Notes under the pieces: model-generated
What the model saw: only the letters and a program-made list of their open reading frames with translations
Databases searched by the model: none
Told to the model about the DNA's origin: nothing
Program-made: the position numbers and the translations under genes
Shown: piece by piece, positions 17,222 through 26,090 of the stretch
How the letters are laid out: each line of letters begins with the position of its first letter
How positions within the stretch are numbered: position 1 is the first letter of the stretch
From: a virus
DNA length: 43,627 nucleotides
Virus record (IMG/VR): IMGVR_UViG_3300019871_000004
Coordinates: 1-43,627 of that record
Strand: one strand, 5' to 3'

Positions 17222-19054
17222 TTGGCAACCCGGACGTTCGGCCCGTCGAAGGGAAACCGACGTCCGACCACCGCGATCCCCGGGTCCAGCGGTGGGGGCC
17301 GGCCCGCGGCCCAGAAGGGTGGTGGTGGCAACAAGGCCGCGGGCTCGGTCGAACCCACCGCAGCCAACACCCCCACCGTCACCGTCAGCTCCACCGGGGC
17401 CGTCTCCACCCAGAACTTCGGCCCGAGTCCCAAGGCGGTGGCCGCGGCGAGCAGGCAGAAGGCCAGGGCACAGGCCTCCAGGCAGCGGGTGAAACGGATC
17501 CAGCGGGCGGTCCTGAAGGAAGTCACCACCCCGAAGCCGGTCAAGGCCAAAGGCCCCGAACTTCCGAAGACCACCAAGCCGACCGCCAAGCCGACCAAAA
17601 AGGAACCGGTCTCCGTCTTCGGCTTCGCGACGAGGGTCCACGACCTCAAGGCAGCCGGAACCCCGGAAGCCGTCGCGTTGAAGCAGGTGCGCTCGAAGGT
17701 CTACGTCCCCCCCAGGGCGAACGTCAAGACTCCGGCGCAACAGCACCCCCGCGCCGTCAAGAATGTGAAGCGCCAGTTGAAGGCGCTCCGCTCGAAATCG
17801 AAAGGGACCGGGCAGCTCCGCTCGGCGATCGTCTCGACGCCCTCGCAGGCGAAGATCGCGAAGACCGTCCTCAAGGTCGGCCAGCGCGAAGGCGCCTCCC
17901 GCAAGGAAAAGCTCGCAGCGCTGAACACCGGGCTCCAGGAGACCGGCTTCAAGAACCTCCGCCCCGGAGAAAACACCACCGGGGAAGACGCCGCGGGCTG
18001 GCGCGAGGAGCTGGGCGCCTACTACACCGGCCGCATGAACGTGAAGAAGTCGGCGAAGGAATTCTACCGCGAGGCGAAATCCGATCCGGCCATCCCGGGG
18101 GGTGGTGGGGAAACCCCGGGTGAGCTGAGCCAGACGGTCCAGCAGTCCGCCTACCCGGCCGACACGACCTACTCCACCCATGAAGCCGAAGCCCGCGACC
18201 TTCTCCACCAGTTCAACAAGGGCAAGACGAACCCGAAGGTCACGGCGAAGCTGAAGGCGGTCGAAGCCAAGGCCTCGAAACTCGGGATCGCGACCAAGGC
18301 GAACCCCGGGAAGCCACCCCCGAAGGTGGTCAAGAAATACAAGTCGGCGCTCTCGGCGATGAGCCAGATCGGCAAGAAGGGCTACGAATACCAGTGGGGC
18401 GGCGGCCACGGCCCGAACGCCGGGGAACCAGTAGGCGGACCCGGTCCCGGCTTCGACTGCTCGGGCGCGATCTCCGCGATGCTCCACTCGGTCGGCGACC
18501 TGAAGACCCCGCTGGTCTCGGGTGACATGGGCCAGGCGCTCGCCCCCGGCCCCGGCGCGATCACCGTCTTCTACAACTCGGTCCACACCTTCGCCTACGT
18601 CCCCGCCCGCAAGGAATACTGGGGGACGTCGGAATCGAACCCCGGCGGCGGCGCAGGATTCTTCCCGAAATCGGTCGGCGACTCGGAGGTCGCCTCAGGT
18701 GACAGTGGTGGTGCGTTCAACGTCGGCCACGTCCCCGGGCTCGGGAAGAAGCAGGCGCGCCAGCTCGGGATCCTGAACCTCGGCCCGGGTGGGAGTAGCG
18801 GCGGCTCGACCGGCTCCGAATTCCCGGGGATGACGATCTCCCCCACCGGCACGACCGCGACCGTCGACTCGGGTGCGGGCACCCATCAGAAGGAGGTCGG
18901 CTTCTCGAAGCGCCCGTTGACGATCTCCCAGCAGGTCAACCGGACGACGAAGAAACTGAAGGCCCTGGGTGTGATCGAGGCGCCGGAAAAGAAATCGTCC
19001 GGCCGCCCGACGATGACCTCGCTGGAACAGAAATACGGCTCCCCGGTGGTCTAG
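17222..19054 (+). CDS. Virion-associated NlpC/P60-like protein
   Basis: 610 residues from TTG. Residues 1-350 are low-complexity, basic and Lys/Pro/Ala-rich. About 375-490 form an NlpC/P60-like domain: YEYQWGGGHG, then GFDCSGAI with the catalytic Cys near 413, and VHTFAYV with the likely catalytic His near 454. Such enzymes cut peptide stems of peptidoglycan. The tail ends LEQKYGSPVV. The position before terL and the long basic region suggest a structural protein that opens the wall during DNA entry rather than the lysis enzyme. Confidence 0.7.
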   Translation: MATRTFGPSKGNRRPTTAIPGSSGGGRPAAQKGGGGNKAAGSVEPTAANTPTVTVSSTGAVSTQNFGPSPKAVAAASRQKARAQASRQRVKRIQRAVLKEVTTPKPVKAKGPELPKTTKPTAKPTKKEPVSVFGFATRVHDLKAAGTPEAVALKQVRSKVYVPPRANVKTPAQQHPRAVKNVKRQLKALRSKSKGTGQLRSAIVSTPSQAKIAKTVLKVGQREGASRKEKLAALNTGLQETGFKNLRPGENTTGEDAAGWREELGAYYTGRMNVKKSAKEFYREAKSDPAIPGGGGETPGELSQTVQQSAYPADTTYSTHEAEARDLLHQFNKGKTNPKVTAKLKAVEAKASKLGIATKANPGKPPPKVVKKYKSALSAMSQIGKKGYEYQWGGGHGPNAGEPVGGPGPGFDCSGAISAMLHSVGDLKTPLVSGDMGQALAPGPGAITVFYNSVHTFAYVPARKEYWGTSESNPGGGAGFFPKSVGDSEVASGDSGGAFNVGHVPGLGKKQARQLGILNLGPGGSSGGSTGSEFPGMTISPTGTTATVDSGAGTHQKEVGFSKRPLTISQQVNRTTKKLKALGVIEAPEKKSSGRPTMTSLEQKYGSPVV

Positions 19055-20560
19055 GTGACCGACTTCGCGGTTCCCGGCGAGGTCGAGAAGAACCCCCGCC
19101 TGAAGGCGCTCTACGAAGAGCTCCTGTCGATCGTCAAGACGAACCCGCTCCAGGGCTACAACCACCCTGACCTCCAGCGCGTCCACCAGAAGCAACTGCT
19201 CTTCCACGCCGCCGGGACGAAGATCAAGGCCTTCATCGCGGGCAACCGCTCGGGCAAGACCGTCGCGTGCGTGGTCGACGACATCATCCAGGCCGTCGAC
19301 CGCGACGCACTTCCCCCTCACCTGCTCCCGTACAAGAAGTGGGAACCCCCCTTCCACGTCTGGATCGGGGCGCCGAAGTTCGCCAAGCACGAAGACACGA
19401 TCCTTCCACTGCTGCGGAAGTTCATGCCCAAAGAGCAGTTGACGGACCAGTCCTTCGACAAGAGCTACCGCCGCCAGCCGGTCCCGATCCTGCGGTTGGC
19501 GAACGGTTCGACGATCTCATTTAAGACTTACGATCAGGATCTGGACGCCTGGGCCTCGGCCGAGGTCCACCGCATCCACTGGGACGAGGAGCCCAACAGC
19601 GAGGACGGCAAGCTCCTCCGCTCGGAGGCGAGGGCCAGGCTGGTCTCCACCAACGGCGACGAGATCATCGGGATGACCCCGTTGCTCGGCTACTCGTGGG
19701 TCTACGAGGACATCTGGGAGCGCCGCAACGAGCCCCAGATCACCGTCGTCCAGGCCGACATCGAAGACAACCCCTGGAACTCCCAGGAGGCGATCGAAGA
19801 CTTCCTCGGAGAGCTGACCGACGAGGAGCGCCGGGCCAGGAAATCCGGTGAATTCGTCCACTTCGGCGGCCTCTTCTTCGACGAGTTCAAAGACTCCCTG
19901 CACGTCGTCACGAAGCCCGACCTGGCGAAGCTGAAGGACCAGGAAGTCGTGGTCGGGATCGACCCCGGCCTCCGCCGCACGGGCGTCACCTGGACCGCCT
20001 TCGACAACGACAACGCCGCGGTCACCTTCGCCGAGTTCTACCCGAAGGAGACCGTCGTCCCGAACATCGCCAGGGCGATCAAGCTGAAGAACCAGACCTT
20101 CGGGATCAAGGAACCGGTCTACGTCATCGACCCTTCCTCCAGGAACCGGTCGGGGATCAACGCCGACTCCCTCGAAGCCGCCTACGCCCGCGAGGGGATC
20201 TACTGCCAGTGGGGCCAGAACGACAGACCCGCAGGAATCCTCGAGCTGAAGCGCCGCTTCCAGGCCCACACCAAGGACGGGGAACCACACCCGACCCTGA
20301 CGATCTCCGAGGACTGCCCGAACCTGATCTGGGAGATCGGCCGCTACCGGAGAGACCCACACTCCAAGGACGAATTCGCCGCGATCAAGATGGACGACCA
20401 CCTGGTCGACAGCCTGCGCTACGCGGTGATGTCCCGGGCCTGGCACATCCCCGACGACGGACTCCAGCAGACCGCCTTCGAACCGAACTTCCAGGAGCAG
20501 TACTCCGAGGAACGCAAACGCTTCCCGGTCGAAGTCGCCCCCTTCGGGGCCTACAGCTAG
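19055..20560 (+). CDS. terL: Terminase large subunit
   Basis: 501 residues from GTG. The ATPase has Walker A AGNRSGKT (62-69) and Walker B IHWDEE (about 174-179). The RNase H-like nuclease has VGIDPGLRRTG (Asp303), DPSSRNRSG near 363 and KMDDHLVDSLRYA near 454, the three acidic positions for metal binding. It drives ATP-dependent packaging into procapsids and cuts the concatemer. The portal is four genes downstream. The contig's circular permutation fits headful packaging, though that alone does not prove it. Confidence 0.95.
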   Translation: MTDFAVPGEVEKNPRLKALYEELLSIVKTNPLQGYNHPDLQRVHQKQLLFHAAGTKIKAFIAGNRSGKTVACVVDDIIQAVDRDALPPHLLPYKKWEPPFHVWIGAPKFAKHEDTILPLLRKFMPKEQLTDQSFDKSYRRQPVPILRLANGSTISFKTYDQDLDAWASAEVHRIHWDEEPNSEDGKLLRSEARARLVSTNGDEIIGMTPLLGYSWVYEDIWERRNEPQITVVQADIEDNPWNSQEAIEDFLGELTDEERRARKSGEFVHFGGLFFDEFKDSLHVVTKPDLAKLKDQEVVVGIDPGLRRTGVTWTAFDNDNAAVTFAEFYPKETVVPNIARAIKLKNQTFGIKEPVYVIDPSSRNRSGINADSLEAAYAREGIYCQWGQNDRPAGILELKRRFQAHTKDGEPHPTLTISEDCPNLIWEIGRYRRDPHSKDEFAAIKMDDHLVDSLRYAVMSRAWHIPDDGLQQTAFEPNFQEQYSEERKRFPVEVAPFGAYS

Positions 20561-20567
20561 GAGATTT

Positions 20568-20864
20568 ATGGACCCCCGAATCGTCGACGTGGCACCGATG
20601 CCGCCCGGCCAGTGCCTCTTCTCCCAGGACATCGACGGGCCGTGGATCGACCTCGGCCTCGTCGCGCCCTGGATCCGCCCCTACGGCTACCTCTCGGTGA
20701 AGTACGTCGAATCCCTGGCCCGCGACGTCCTCGAAATGGTCCCGAAAGGACCAGGGTTGAAGGAGATCCGAAAGCTCCAGGCGACGGTCATCGAACTGCG
20801 CGAGGAAAACGAGAAACTGCGGGCCTACGTCGAGGCCGACAAAGCACTGAAGGCGGTGGCGTAG
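20568..20864 (+). CDS. Small protein after TerL, unknown
   Basis: 98 residues. A beta-rich, Pro-rich N terminus (VAPMPPGQCLFSQDIDGPWI) is followed by a C-terminal coiled coil (IRKLQATVIELREENEKLRA). TAGGAG precedes the ATG. It is probably a minor structural or packaging accessory protein. Confidence 0.6.
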   Translation: MDPRIVDVAPMPPGQCLFSQDIDGPWIDLGLVAPWIRPYGYLSVKYVESLARDVLEMVPKGPGLKEIRKLQATVIELREENEKLRAYVEADKALKAVA

Positions 20865-21263
20865 ATGGACACGATGAACAAAGGCGACTCCCGGGTCATC
20901 GACCGCCCGGTCCACGAGGTCAGCGTCTCGGTCGGCGCCCTGATCGTCGCCAGGGAAGGCGGCGGGGACAACCCCGTGGTCACCCAGAGCGTGTACCCGG
21001 GAACCCCGGTGCAGCCGGGGGACGTCCCGGTGATCCTCTTCGCGCTCGAAGGGACCAACTACTCGGTCGCCTACACCGACATCCCGACCAACTCCCCGGC
21101 CTCCGAAGTCGAAGAAGAAGAAGGCGAAGAGGCCCCCGAAGGCACCGACTACACGACCTGGACGGTCCTGGAGCTCCGCGACAAGGCGAAGGAGCTGGGC
21201 CTGGAGGGCTACTCGAAGTTCGACAAGGAAGAACTGATCGAGGCGGTCCAAGATGCCCGCTGA
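20865..21263 (+). CDS. Acidic protein with SAP/Rho-N-like C terminus
   Basis: 132 residues. The N-terminal part is beta-rich (VHEVSVSVGALIVAREGG), followed by an acidic linker (EVEEEEGEEAPE) and a C-terminal helix-extended-helix (TVLELRDKAKELGLEGYSKF, KEELIEAV) like the SAP/Rho-N/HeH motif that binds nucleic acids. It may be a structural protein contacting DNA. It overlaps the next gene by 11 bases. Confidence 0.65.
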   Translation: MDTMNKGDSRVIDRPVHEVSVSVGALIVAREGGGDNPVVTQSVYPGTPVQPGDVPVILFALEGTNYSVAYTDIPTNSPASEVEEEEGEEAPEGTDYTTWTVLELRDKAKELGLEGYSKFDKEELIEAVQDAR

Positions 21264-21561
21264 ATTCATCACGATGGGTCACCAGTTCGCCTGCTCCTCG
21301 GAAGCGAAGAATCCGAAGGGGAAGAAAGAAGCCAAAGCGACCAGCCAGGAACTCCTGACCACCAACGGGAACCGGATCGGGGTCTACGTCTTCAATCCCT
21401 CCGCCAACGAAGTCTGGCTGGCGCTGGGGACCACGGCCGTGGCGGGCGAAGGCATCTGGCTGAAAAAAGAATCAGGCGCGGTCTTCATCCAGGGATACAA
21501 CGGTGTGATCTCCTGCATCACGACCTCAGGGGAAGGAAATATCTCCTTCTCGGAGATCTAG
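21253..21561 (+). CDS. Small beta-rich protein, unknown
   Basis: 102 residues, beta-rich (NRIGVYVFNPSANEVWLALG, IWLKKESGAVFIQGYN, VISCITTSGEGNISF). This pattern is common in capsid decoration or fibre attachment proteins, but no family is clear. It precedes the depolymerase-like gene and may attach it to the particle. Confidence 0.55.
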   Translation: MPAEFITMGHQFACSSEAKNPKGKKEAKATSQELLTTNGNRIGVYVFNPSANEVWLALGTTAVAGEGIWLKKESGAVFIQGYNGVISCITTSGEGNISFSEI

Positions 21562-21564
21562 GGG

Positions 21565-22962
21565 GTGGCCAACCTCTTCAAGGGGACGACGATCGGCAAG
21601 TTCGCCGGTCCGCAGACCCTCTTCGTCGCCGGGCATGTGACCGAAGCCGCCGACCCCGCCGGGGGGCACGGCTCGGTCATCAGGTGCGAACTCCACAAAG
21701 AGGACACCACGCTCGCCCCTCCATCAGAAGACGCCCGCATCCAACTCTCCTCGGGCGCGGCGATCCCGAAAGAAAAAGAAGTGTGGCTCCTCCAGCGCTT
21801 CATGGTCCCGAGCCTCGCCAACGGCGGCCCTCCGGCGGTCACGAATGCGGGGGGCGGCTTTCTCCAGATCATGCAGCTCTTCGCGCCCCCCTTCGAAACC
21901 GGTACGCCGCTCGGAATCAAACTTGAGGACTGGAACAACGAAGGGACCAACTGGCTCCAGTTCCGCCGCAACGGCAATTACGCCTTCGACAGCCCCTGGC
22001 GACGCAAAGTCGTCACCGACCATTGGTACGAGCTGCAAGTGAAGGCGAAGGTCGCCACCGCCGGATGGGTGGAAATGTGGCTGGACGGCGAACAGCTCAC
22101 CTTCTGGAAGGAAGGCGAAACGAGCACCCCGGCCAACACCGACACGACGAAACTCGAATACGAAACCCTTCAGGCGGGGGTCAACGACGGCGCGCAGGGT
22201 TGGAATCAGTGGATGAGCACGGTCTACCGCAAGAAAGGCGAATGGGAACCGTTCTCCCTCTACTTCGACACGAACTCGATCGCTACCACGCAAGGGGATC
22301 TCGAACCCGTGGCAAGAACCATCAAGGAACAACTCGAATCGCTTGCCGTCTTCGACACCCTGGAGCGCACCGAAAACCCCCTGGCAGCCGAATGGGAATC
22401 GGGTGGCACGACCAACACCGGCCAGGCGACCGCGACCGGCTGGACGATGACGGCGGAAAAAGTCAATGCGGGCGCAAAGCTGAAAACCGCCAAAGCCTTC
22501 GGCGGAACCGGGGGCCTCCTGATGTTCGAAGTCCCGGTCATCCCTCTCACCGGGCAGTCACTCGAAATGCAGTTCGGGGTCAGCGGGGAAGCCCAGAGGG
22601 CCGGGCTCGCGATCGTCAAGACGGCGTCCGGGAAATGCAGATGCACGCTCTTCGGCGCCGCCTCCGGGGAACAGTCCGAAATCGCGTATGAAGCCGCCGA
22701 CTCCTTCGGTCTCTCATGGCACCCCGCGGGCGCCCTGACGGCATGGCGCAAGCACGCGGGGACCTGGACCGAAATCCTCTCAAGGACGGGGACCGCTCCC
22801 AGTTCCTCCCTCAAACCGGCGATCTTCTTCTTCCCCGAAGGGCTGGCCGGGACCGAAGGACGTGCGGCCAACTTCGGCTGGGCTCTCCTCGAAGAAGGAA
22901 CCCCGGTCTCCGGCCGCTCCCCTCTCCCCCTCGGCCCCTTCAACAGGATCGTGAACCAATGA
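21565..22962 (+). CDS. Polysaccharide lyase / lectin-like fibre protein
   Basis: 465 residues from GTG. Residues 1-230 resemble the concanavalin-like fold of polysaccharide lyase families that act on surface glycans: GSVIRCELHKED, WLLQRFMVP, then DHWYELQVKAK and GWVEMWLDGEQLTFW, the typical phrase of that fold. A second beta-sandwich follows at about 250-450. It probably binds or degrades host capsule or wall polysaccharide. Its place between terL and portal, apart from the other tail genes, is odd. Catalytic residues cannot be assigned from sequence alone. Confidence 0.6.
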   Translation: MANLFKGTTIGKFAGPQTLFVAGHVTEAADPAGGHGSVIRCELHKEDTTLAPPSEDARIQLSSGAAIPKEKEVWLLQRFMVPSLANGGPPAVTNAGGGFLQIMQLFAPPFETGTPLGIKLEDWNNEGTNWLQFRRNGNYAFDSPWRRKVVTDHWYELQVKAKVATAGWVEMWLDGEQLTFWKEGETSTPANTDTTKLEYETLQAGVNDGAQGWNQWMSTVYRKKGEWEPFSLYFDTNSIATTQGDLEPVARTIKEQLESLAVFDTLERTENPLAAEWESGGTTNTGQATATGWTMTAEKVNAGAKLKTAKAFGGTGGLLMFEVPVIPLTGQSLEMQFGVSGEAQRAGLAIVKTASGKCRCTLFGAASGEQSEIAYEAADSFGLSWHPAGALTAWRKHAGTWTEILSRTGTAPSSSLKPAIFFFPEGLAGTEGRAANFGWALLEEGTPVSGRSPLPLGPFNRIVNQ

Positions 22963-23246
22963 TCTTCCTCTGCCTCGTCCTCGCACTGACCGGCTTCCTC
23001 GCGGGGTACGCCTTCGGCCGTGTGTTCTTCGACCGCGCCCTGGGTCACATGACCGAGCACCAGGCCCAGGAGCGGGCTGCGTGGGTCGCCGAGCGGCGGG
23101 ACCTGAACAACCGGATCCAGGTCCCCGAGGCCGCGCCCTTCATGGACCCCCATATGCAGCAAGGGCCGCCGCCACTCCAGCACGTCCCCTTCGACGACGA
23201 CGACGCGTTCCTGAAATCCCAGGAAGAGGCACCTGAATGGCCGTAG
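22959..23246 (+). CDS. Small membrane-anchored protein
   Basis: 95 residues with one N-terminal membrane helix (MIFLCLVLALTGFLAGYAFG) and a soluble tail that is helical then Pro/Asp-rich (PFDDDDAF). No Rz or holin signature is clear. It overlaps the previous gene by four bases and the portal gene by ten. Confidence 0.65.
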   Translation: MIFLCLVLALTGFLAGYAFGRVFFDRALGHMTEHQAQERAAWVAERRDLNNRIQVPEAAPFMDPHMQQGPPPLQHVPFDDDDAFLKSQEEAPEWP

Positions 23247-25246
23247 TCGCGTCGGCCGTCGAAAAGGCCAAGGAACTGATCAGCGCCGAACCGCAGACGA
23301 TCTCCCCGGCGATCGAGGAGAGGATGAAACGCGGCAAAACCGCGATGCGCGAAGGGGCGCCGAAACGGAACGAGTGCCTGGCCTTCGCGAGGGGCGCACA
23401 GTACAAGTGGGTCGACGCCCAGAACGTCCTCAAAGAACAGAACACCACCTACTCGCCGATCGGTGACCGGGGCAAGCCCAGGCACAGGGTCCGCCAGACC
23501 CGCAACTTCATCTTCGACATCGTCGAGGCCGAAGTCGCCTCCCTGCTCCAGAAGGTGCCGGGCTACGACATCGCCCCGTCGAGCGCCGAACCCTCCAGGG
23601 AGTCGGCGGCCGGGGTCGCCCGCAAGGTCGCCTACTACGGCTACGACAAGTGGGACCTCCGCAAGGTGACCGAGCGCGTCCTGCGCTACGCGATCATCGC
23701 CGATGAAGGCTTCGCATGGCCCTACTTCGACAACACCGTAGGGCCGTTCCTCCAGGCCGACGAAGAGGGCAACGTACTGGGCCAGGGTGAGATCAAGGTC
23801 CGCACCTTCGGGCCGAACGAAGTCTATTGGGAACCCGGCCTGCCCTTCGAGGAATCCCGCTGGCACGCGATCGAACAGGCGAGGGACATCCCCCAGACGA
23901 TGGAACTCGAAGGCTACCTGGGGGGAAAACTCACCCCTGACGCCCAGTACGCCGAAACCGACAAGGTCAACCCCCAGGAGAAGCTGGTCCTGGTCACCGA
24001 CTACCTGGAGCGGCCGACCCCGAAGAACCAGAAAGGCCGCTGGGTCACCGTCGCCAACGGGAGGGTGATCGTCTCCGAGCGCCCCTACCCCTGCGTGGAC
24101 GGCGACGGCCGGGTCTGCGACGAGCCGGTCCTGCACAAGCTGACCTACTCGATGGACCCCGAGAACGACCGCGACTCGGGCCTGGTCCGTCACCTGATCG
24201 ACGCCCAGCGCACGGTGAACTACTGCAACAACAAGATCACCGAATGGGCGGCCCTCGCGCTGAACCCACAGATCATCATCCAGAACGGCCAGTTGAAGCA
24301 GAAACTGACCGATGAGCCGGGGGCGGTCTACAACGCGGTCGGCACCGGGGAAATGCTCTGGCGCCCCACCCCGCAGACCCCGACCGAGCTCTTCCGCCAG
24401 AAGGAAGAAGCGGTCGCCGACATGCTCCGGATCGCGGGCTCCTTCGACACCTCAGGGGTGGAATCCGGCAAGGGGCTCCAGGCCCTGGTCGAACAGGAAA
24501 ACGCCCGCAAAGCCAACTTCCTCGAAAACCTCGCGCAGTTCCACTCCCGCCTGATGCGGCACTCGCTCTACCTGGTCCAGCGCCACTACACCGAGCCCAG
24601 GGTGCTGAAGGTCAGGGGTGAGCGCGGGATCTGGCCGCTCCAGGGCTTCCTCGGCGCCGAACTGATCGGCGAGGTCGACGTCCGGGTGCAGCCGGGCTCG
24701 CTCGAAGCGATGTCCGGACAGGCGATCGAAGCGAAGATCGTCGGCTTCGCCGAACGGGGCTGGATCTCCCCCCACGCGGCGATGGCGGCGATCAACGCCG
24801 GGACCGCGGAAAACCTGGTCGACTCCTACGAACGCGACATCGCCCGCGCCAACCTGATCATCCAGAAGATCATCGAAGGCCCGGAAGTGCTCTTCGCGAG
24901 CTCCGAACGCCGTCCGTTCTTCGGCGAGGACCCGGGGATCAACCAGGAAACCGGAGCGCCGAACGAATTCGTCCCCGGCTGGATGCCGCGCCCCTTCGAC
25001 TCGGTGCCCGTCCAGAAAGACGTCTTCTCGGATTGGATGAAAACGCCAGAGTACGACGATCTGGATCCCCCGTCCCAAGAGGCCGCCAATACCTACTACG
25101 ACGCCTTGCTTCAGATCGAAGCCAGGAAGAACGCCGAAGCCGCCGAAGCCCAGGCGCAGACCGCCGAATCGCTGGGGATGAACAACGCCGCGAAGCCCCA
25201 AGGGCCGCCGCCGCTCCCCGACCAGGCGCCGCTGAACAAAGAATAG
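23237..25246 (+). CDS. Portal protein
   Basis: 669 residues. It is long for a portal and resembles the P22-type/podovirus kind: a charged N-terminal helix (VEKAKELISAEP), then WVDAQNVLKEQNTT, RHRVRQTRNFIFDIVEAEVASL and an alternating helix and strand body, with an acidic, Gln/Ala-rich C terminus. The N-terminal region FAWPYFDNTVGPFL and the DRDSGLVRHLIDAQRTVNY stretch are typical. It would form the dodecameric channel at one vertex, receive DNA from TerL and connect to the adaptor. Confidence 0.85.
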   Translation: MAVVASAVEKAKELISAEPQTISPAIEERMKRGKTAMREGAPKRNECLAFARGAQYKWVDAQNVLKEQNTTYSPIGDRGKPRHRVRQTRNFIFDIVEAEVASLLQKVPGYDIAPSSAEPSRESAAGVARKVAYYGYDKWDLRKVTERVLRYAIIADEGFAWPYFDNTVGPFLQADEEGNVLGQGEIKVRTFGPNEVYWEPGLPFEESRWHAIEQARDIPQTMELEGYLGGKLTPDAQYAETDKVNPQEKLVLVTDYLERPTPKNQKGRWVTVANGRVIVSERPYPCVDGDGRVCDEPVLHKLTYSMDPENDRDSGLVRHLIDAQRTVNYCNNKITEWAALALNPQIIIQNGQLKQKLTDEPGAVYNAVGTGEMLWRPTPQTPTELFRQKEEAVADMLRIAGSFDTSGVESGKGLQALVEQENARKANFLENLAQFHSRLMRHSLYLVQRHYTEPRVLKVRGERGIWPLQGFLGAELIGEVDVRVQPGSLEAMSGQAIEAKIVGFAERGWISPHAAMAAINAGTAENLVDSYERDIARANLIIQKIIEGPEVLFASSERRPFFGEDPGINQETGAPNEFVPGWMPRPFDSVPVQKDVFSDWMKTPEYDDLDPPSQEAANTYYDALLQIEARKNAEAAEAQAQTAESLGMNNAAKPQGPPPLPDQAPLNKE

Positions 25247-25409
25247 GCCGCGCGACCCGAGCGGGTTGACCCCGCACGTCCCCGACCGAGGTTGGGACGC
25301 GTAGAGGCAGGCGCGCGACCGACACAGAACTTACCCGAGGGACACCCGGAAACGGCCCCTTACACATTCCGGACACGCGCCACGGCGCCCCGGCGAAGCA
25401 AGGAGAACC
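25247..25409. other. 163-bp gap before the scaffold
   Basis: No gene. It is GC-rich with several short complementary stretches (for example ACCCGAG and CTCGGGT-like words) but no clear terminator or promoter. It ends with AAGGAG before the scaffold ATG at 25410. Confidence 0.4.
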
Positions 25410-26072
25410 ATGCCCGATGAGGCAGTAGAGGCCCCTGAGGTTGATCAGGACACGCCCGTCGCCGAGGTCGAGGAGACCGAGGCAGAAGCACCCGCCAACA
25501 CCGATAATTGGGAGCAGCGCTACAACGACCTGCGGCCGGAGTTCGACCGCAGGAACCAGTTGCTCACCGCAGCGGAAGGACACCAAGGCCCGGATGCACA
25601 GGCCCAGGCCCTTCGCCAGCTCGGCGTAGAAGTCGAGCTGGAGCAGGAAGAAGAGGCGCAGGACGACTGGGTTGATCCCGATGAGCGGATCGACCGGCTC
25701 GAACAGGCCATCGCAGAACGCGACCAGGCCGCGGAAGAGTCACAGTGGGCGGCGAAGGAGGAATCCTTCATCGACTCCACGCTGACGGAGCTCGAAAGCT
25801 CGGAGGGCGTCAAGCTCACCGATCCCGAGCTCCAGTTCGTCGTCACCAACGCACTCTCTGATCGCGATCCCCAGTCCGGGGAACCGAACCTGAAGGGCGC
25901 ATTCGACGCCATCAAGGAGATCAGGAAAGAAGCCGGGACCCAGTACCTGGCCTCGAAGAAAACTCCTGCCGCACCCCTCGGCTCAGCGGGCGAACAGAAG
26001 ATCGACTTCAAAGACGGGGCACAACGCCGGAAATTCATGGCTGAAGACCTGGCGTCCCGGATGGAGTCCTAA
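25410..26072 (+). CDS. Scaffolding-like protein
   Basis: 220 residues, very acidic at the N terminus (VDQDTPVAEVEETEAEAP), then a Gln/Glu coiled coil (IDRLEQAIAERDQAAEESQW) and a basic C-terminal end (DFKDGAQRRKFMAEDLASRM). This is the charge layout of scaffolds that line the procapsid and contact coat with a basic tip. Its position between portal and coat supports this. Confidence 0.8.
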   Translation: MPDEAVEAPEVDQDTPVAEVEETEAEAPANTDNWEQRYNDLRPEFDRRNQLLTAAEGHQGPDAQAQALRQLGVEVELEQEEEAQDDWVDPDERIDRLEQAIAERDQAAEESQWAAKEESFIDSTLTELESSEGVKLTDPELQFVVTNALSDRDPQSGEPNLKGAFDAIKEIRKEAGTQYLASKKTPAAPLGSAGEQKIDFKDGAQRRKFMAEDLASRMES

Positions 26073-26090
26073 ACCCCACAGGAGCCCATC

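Noticed and set aside
16709-18586. Minus-strand open frame of 625 residues
   Set aside because: Antisense to the NlpC/P60 gene with no recognisable domain. It also includes the real start of the ArsR-like gene only by chance of frame.
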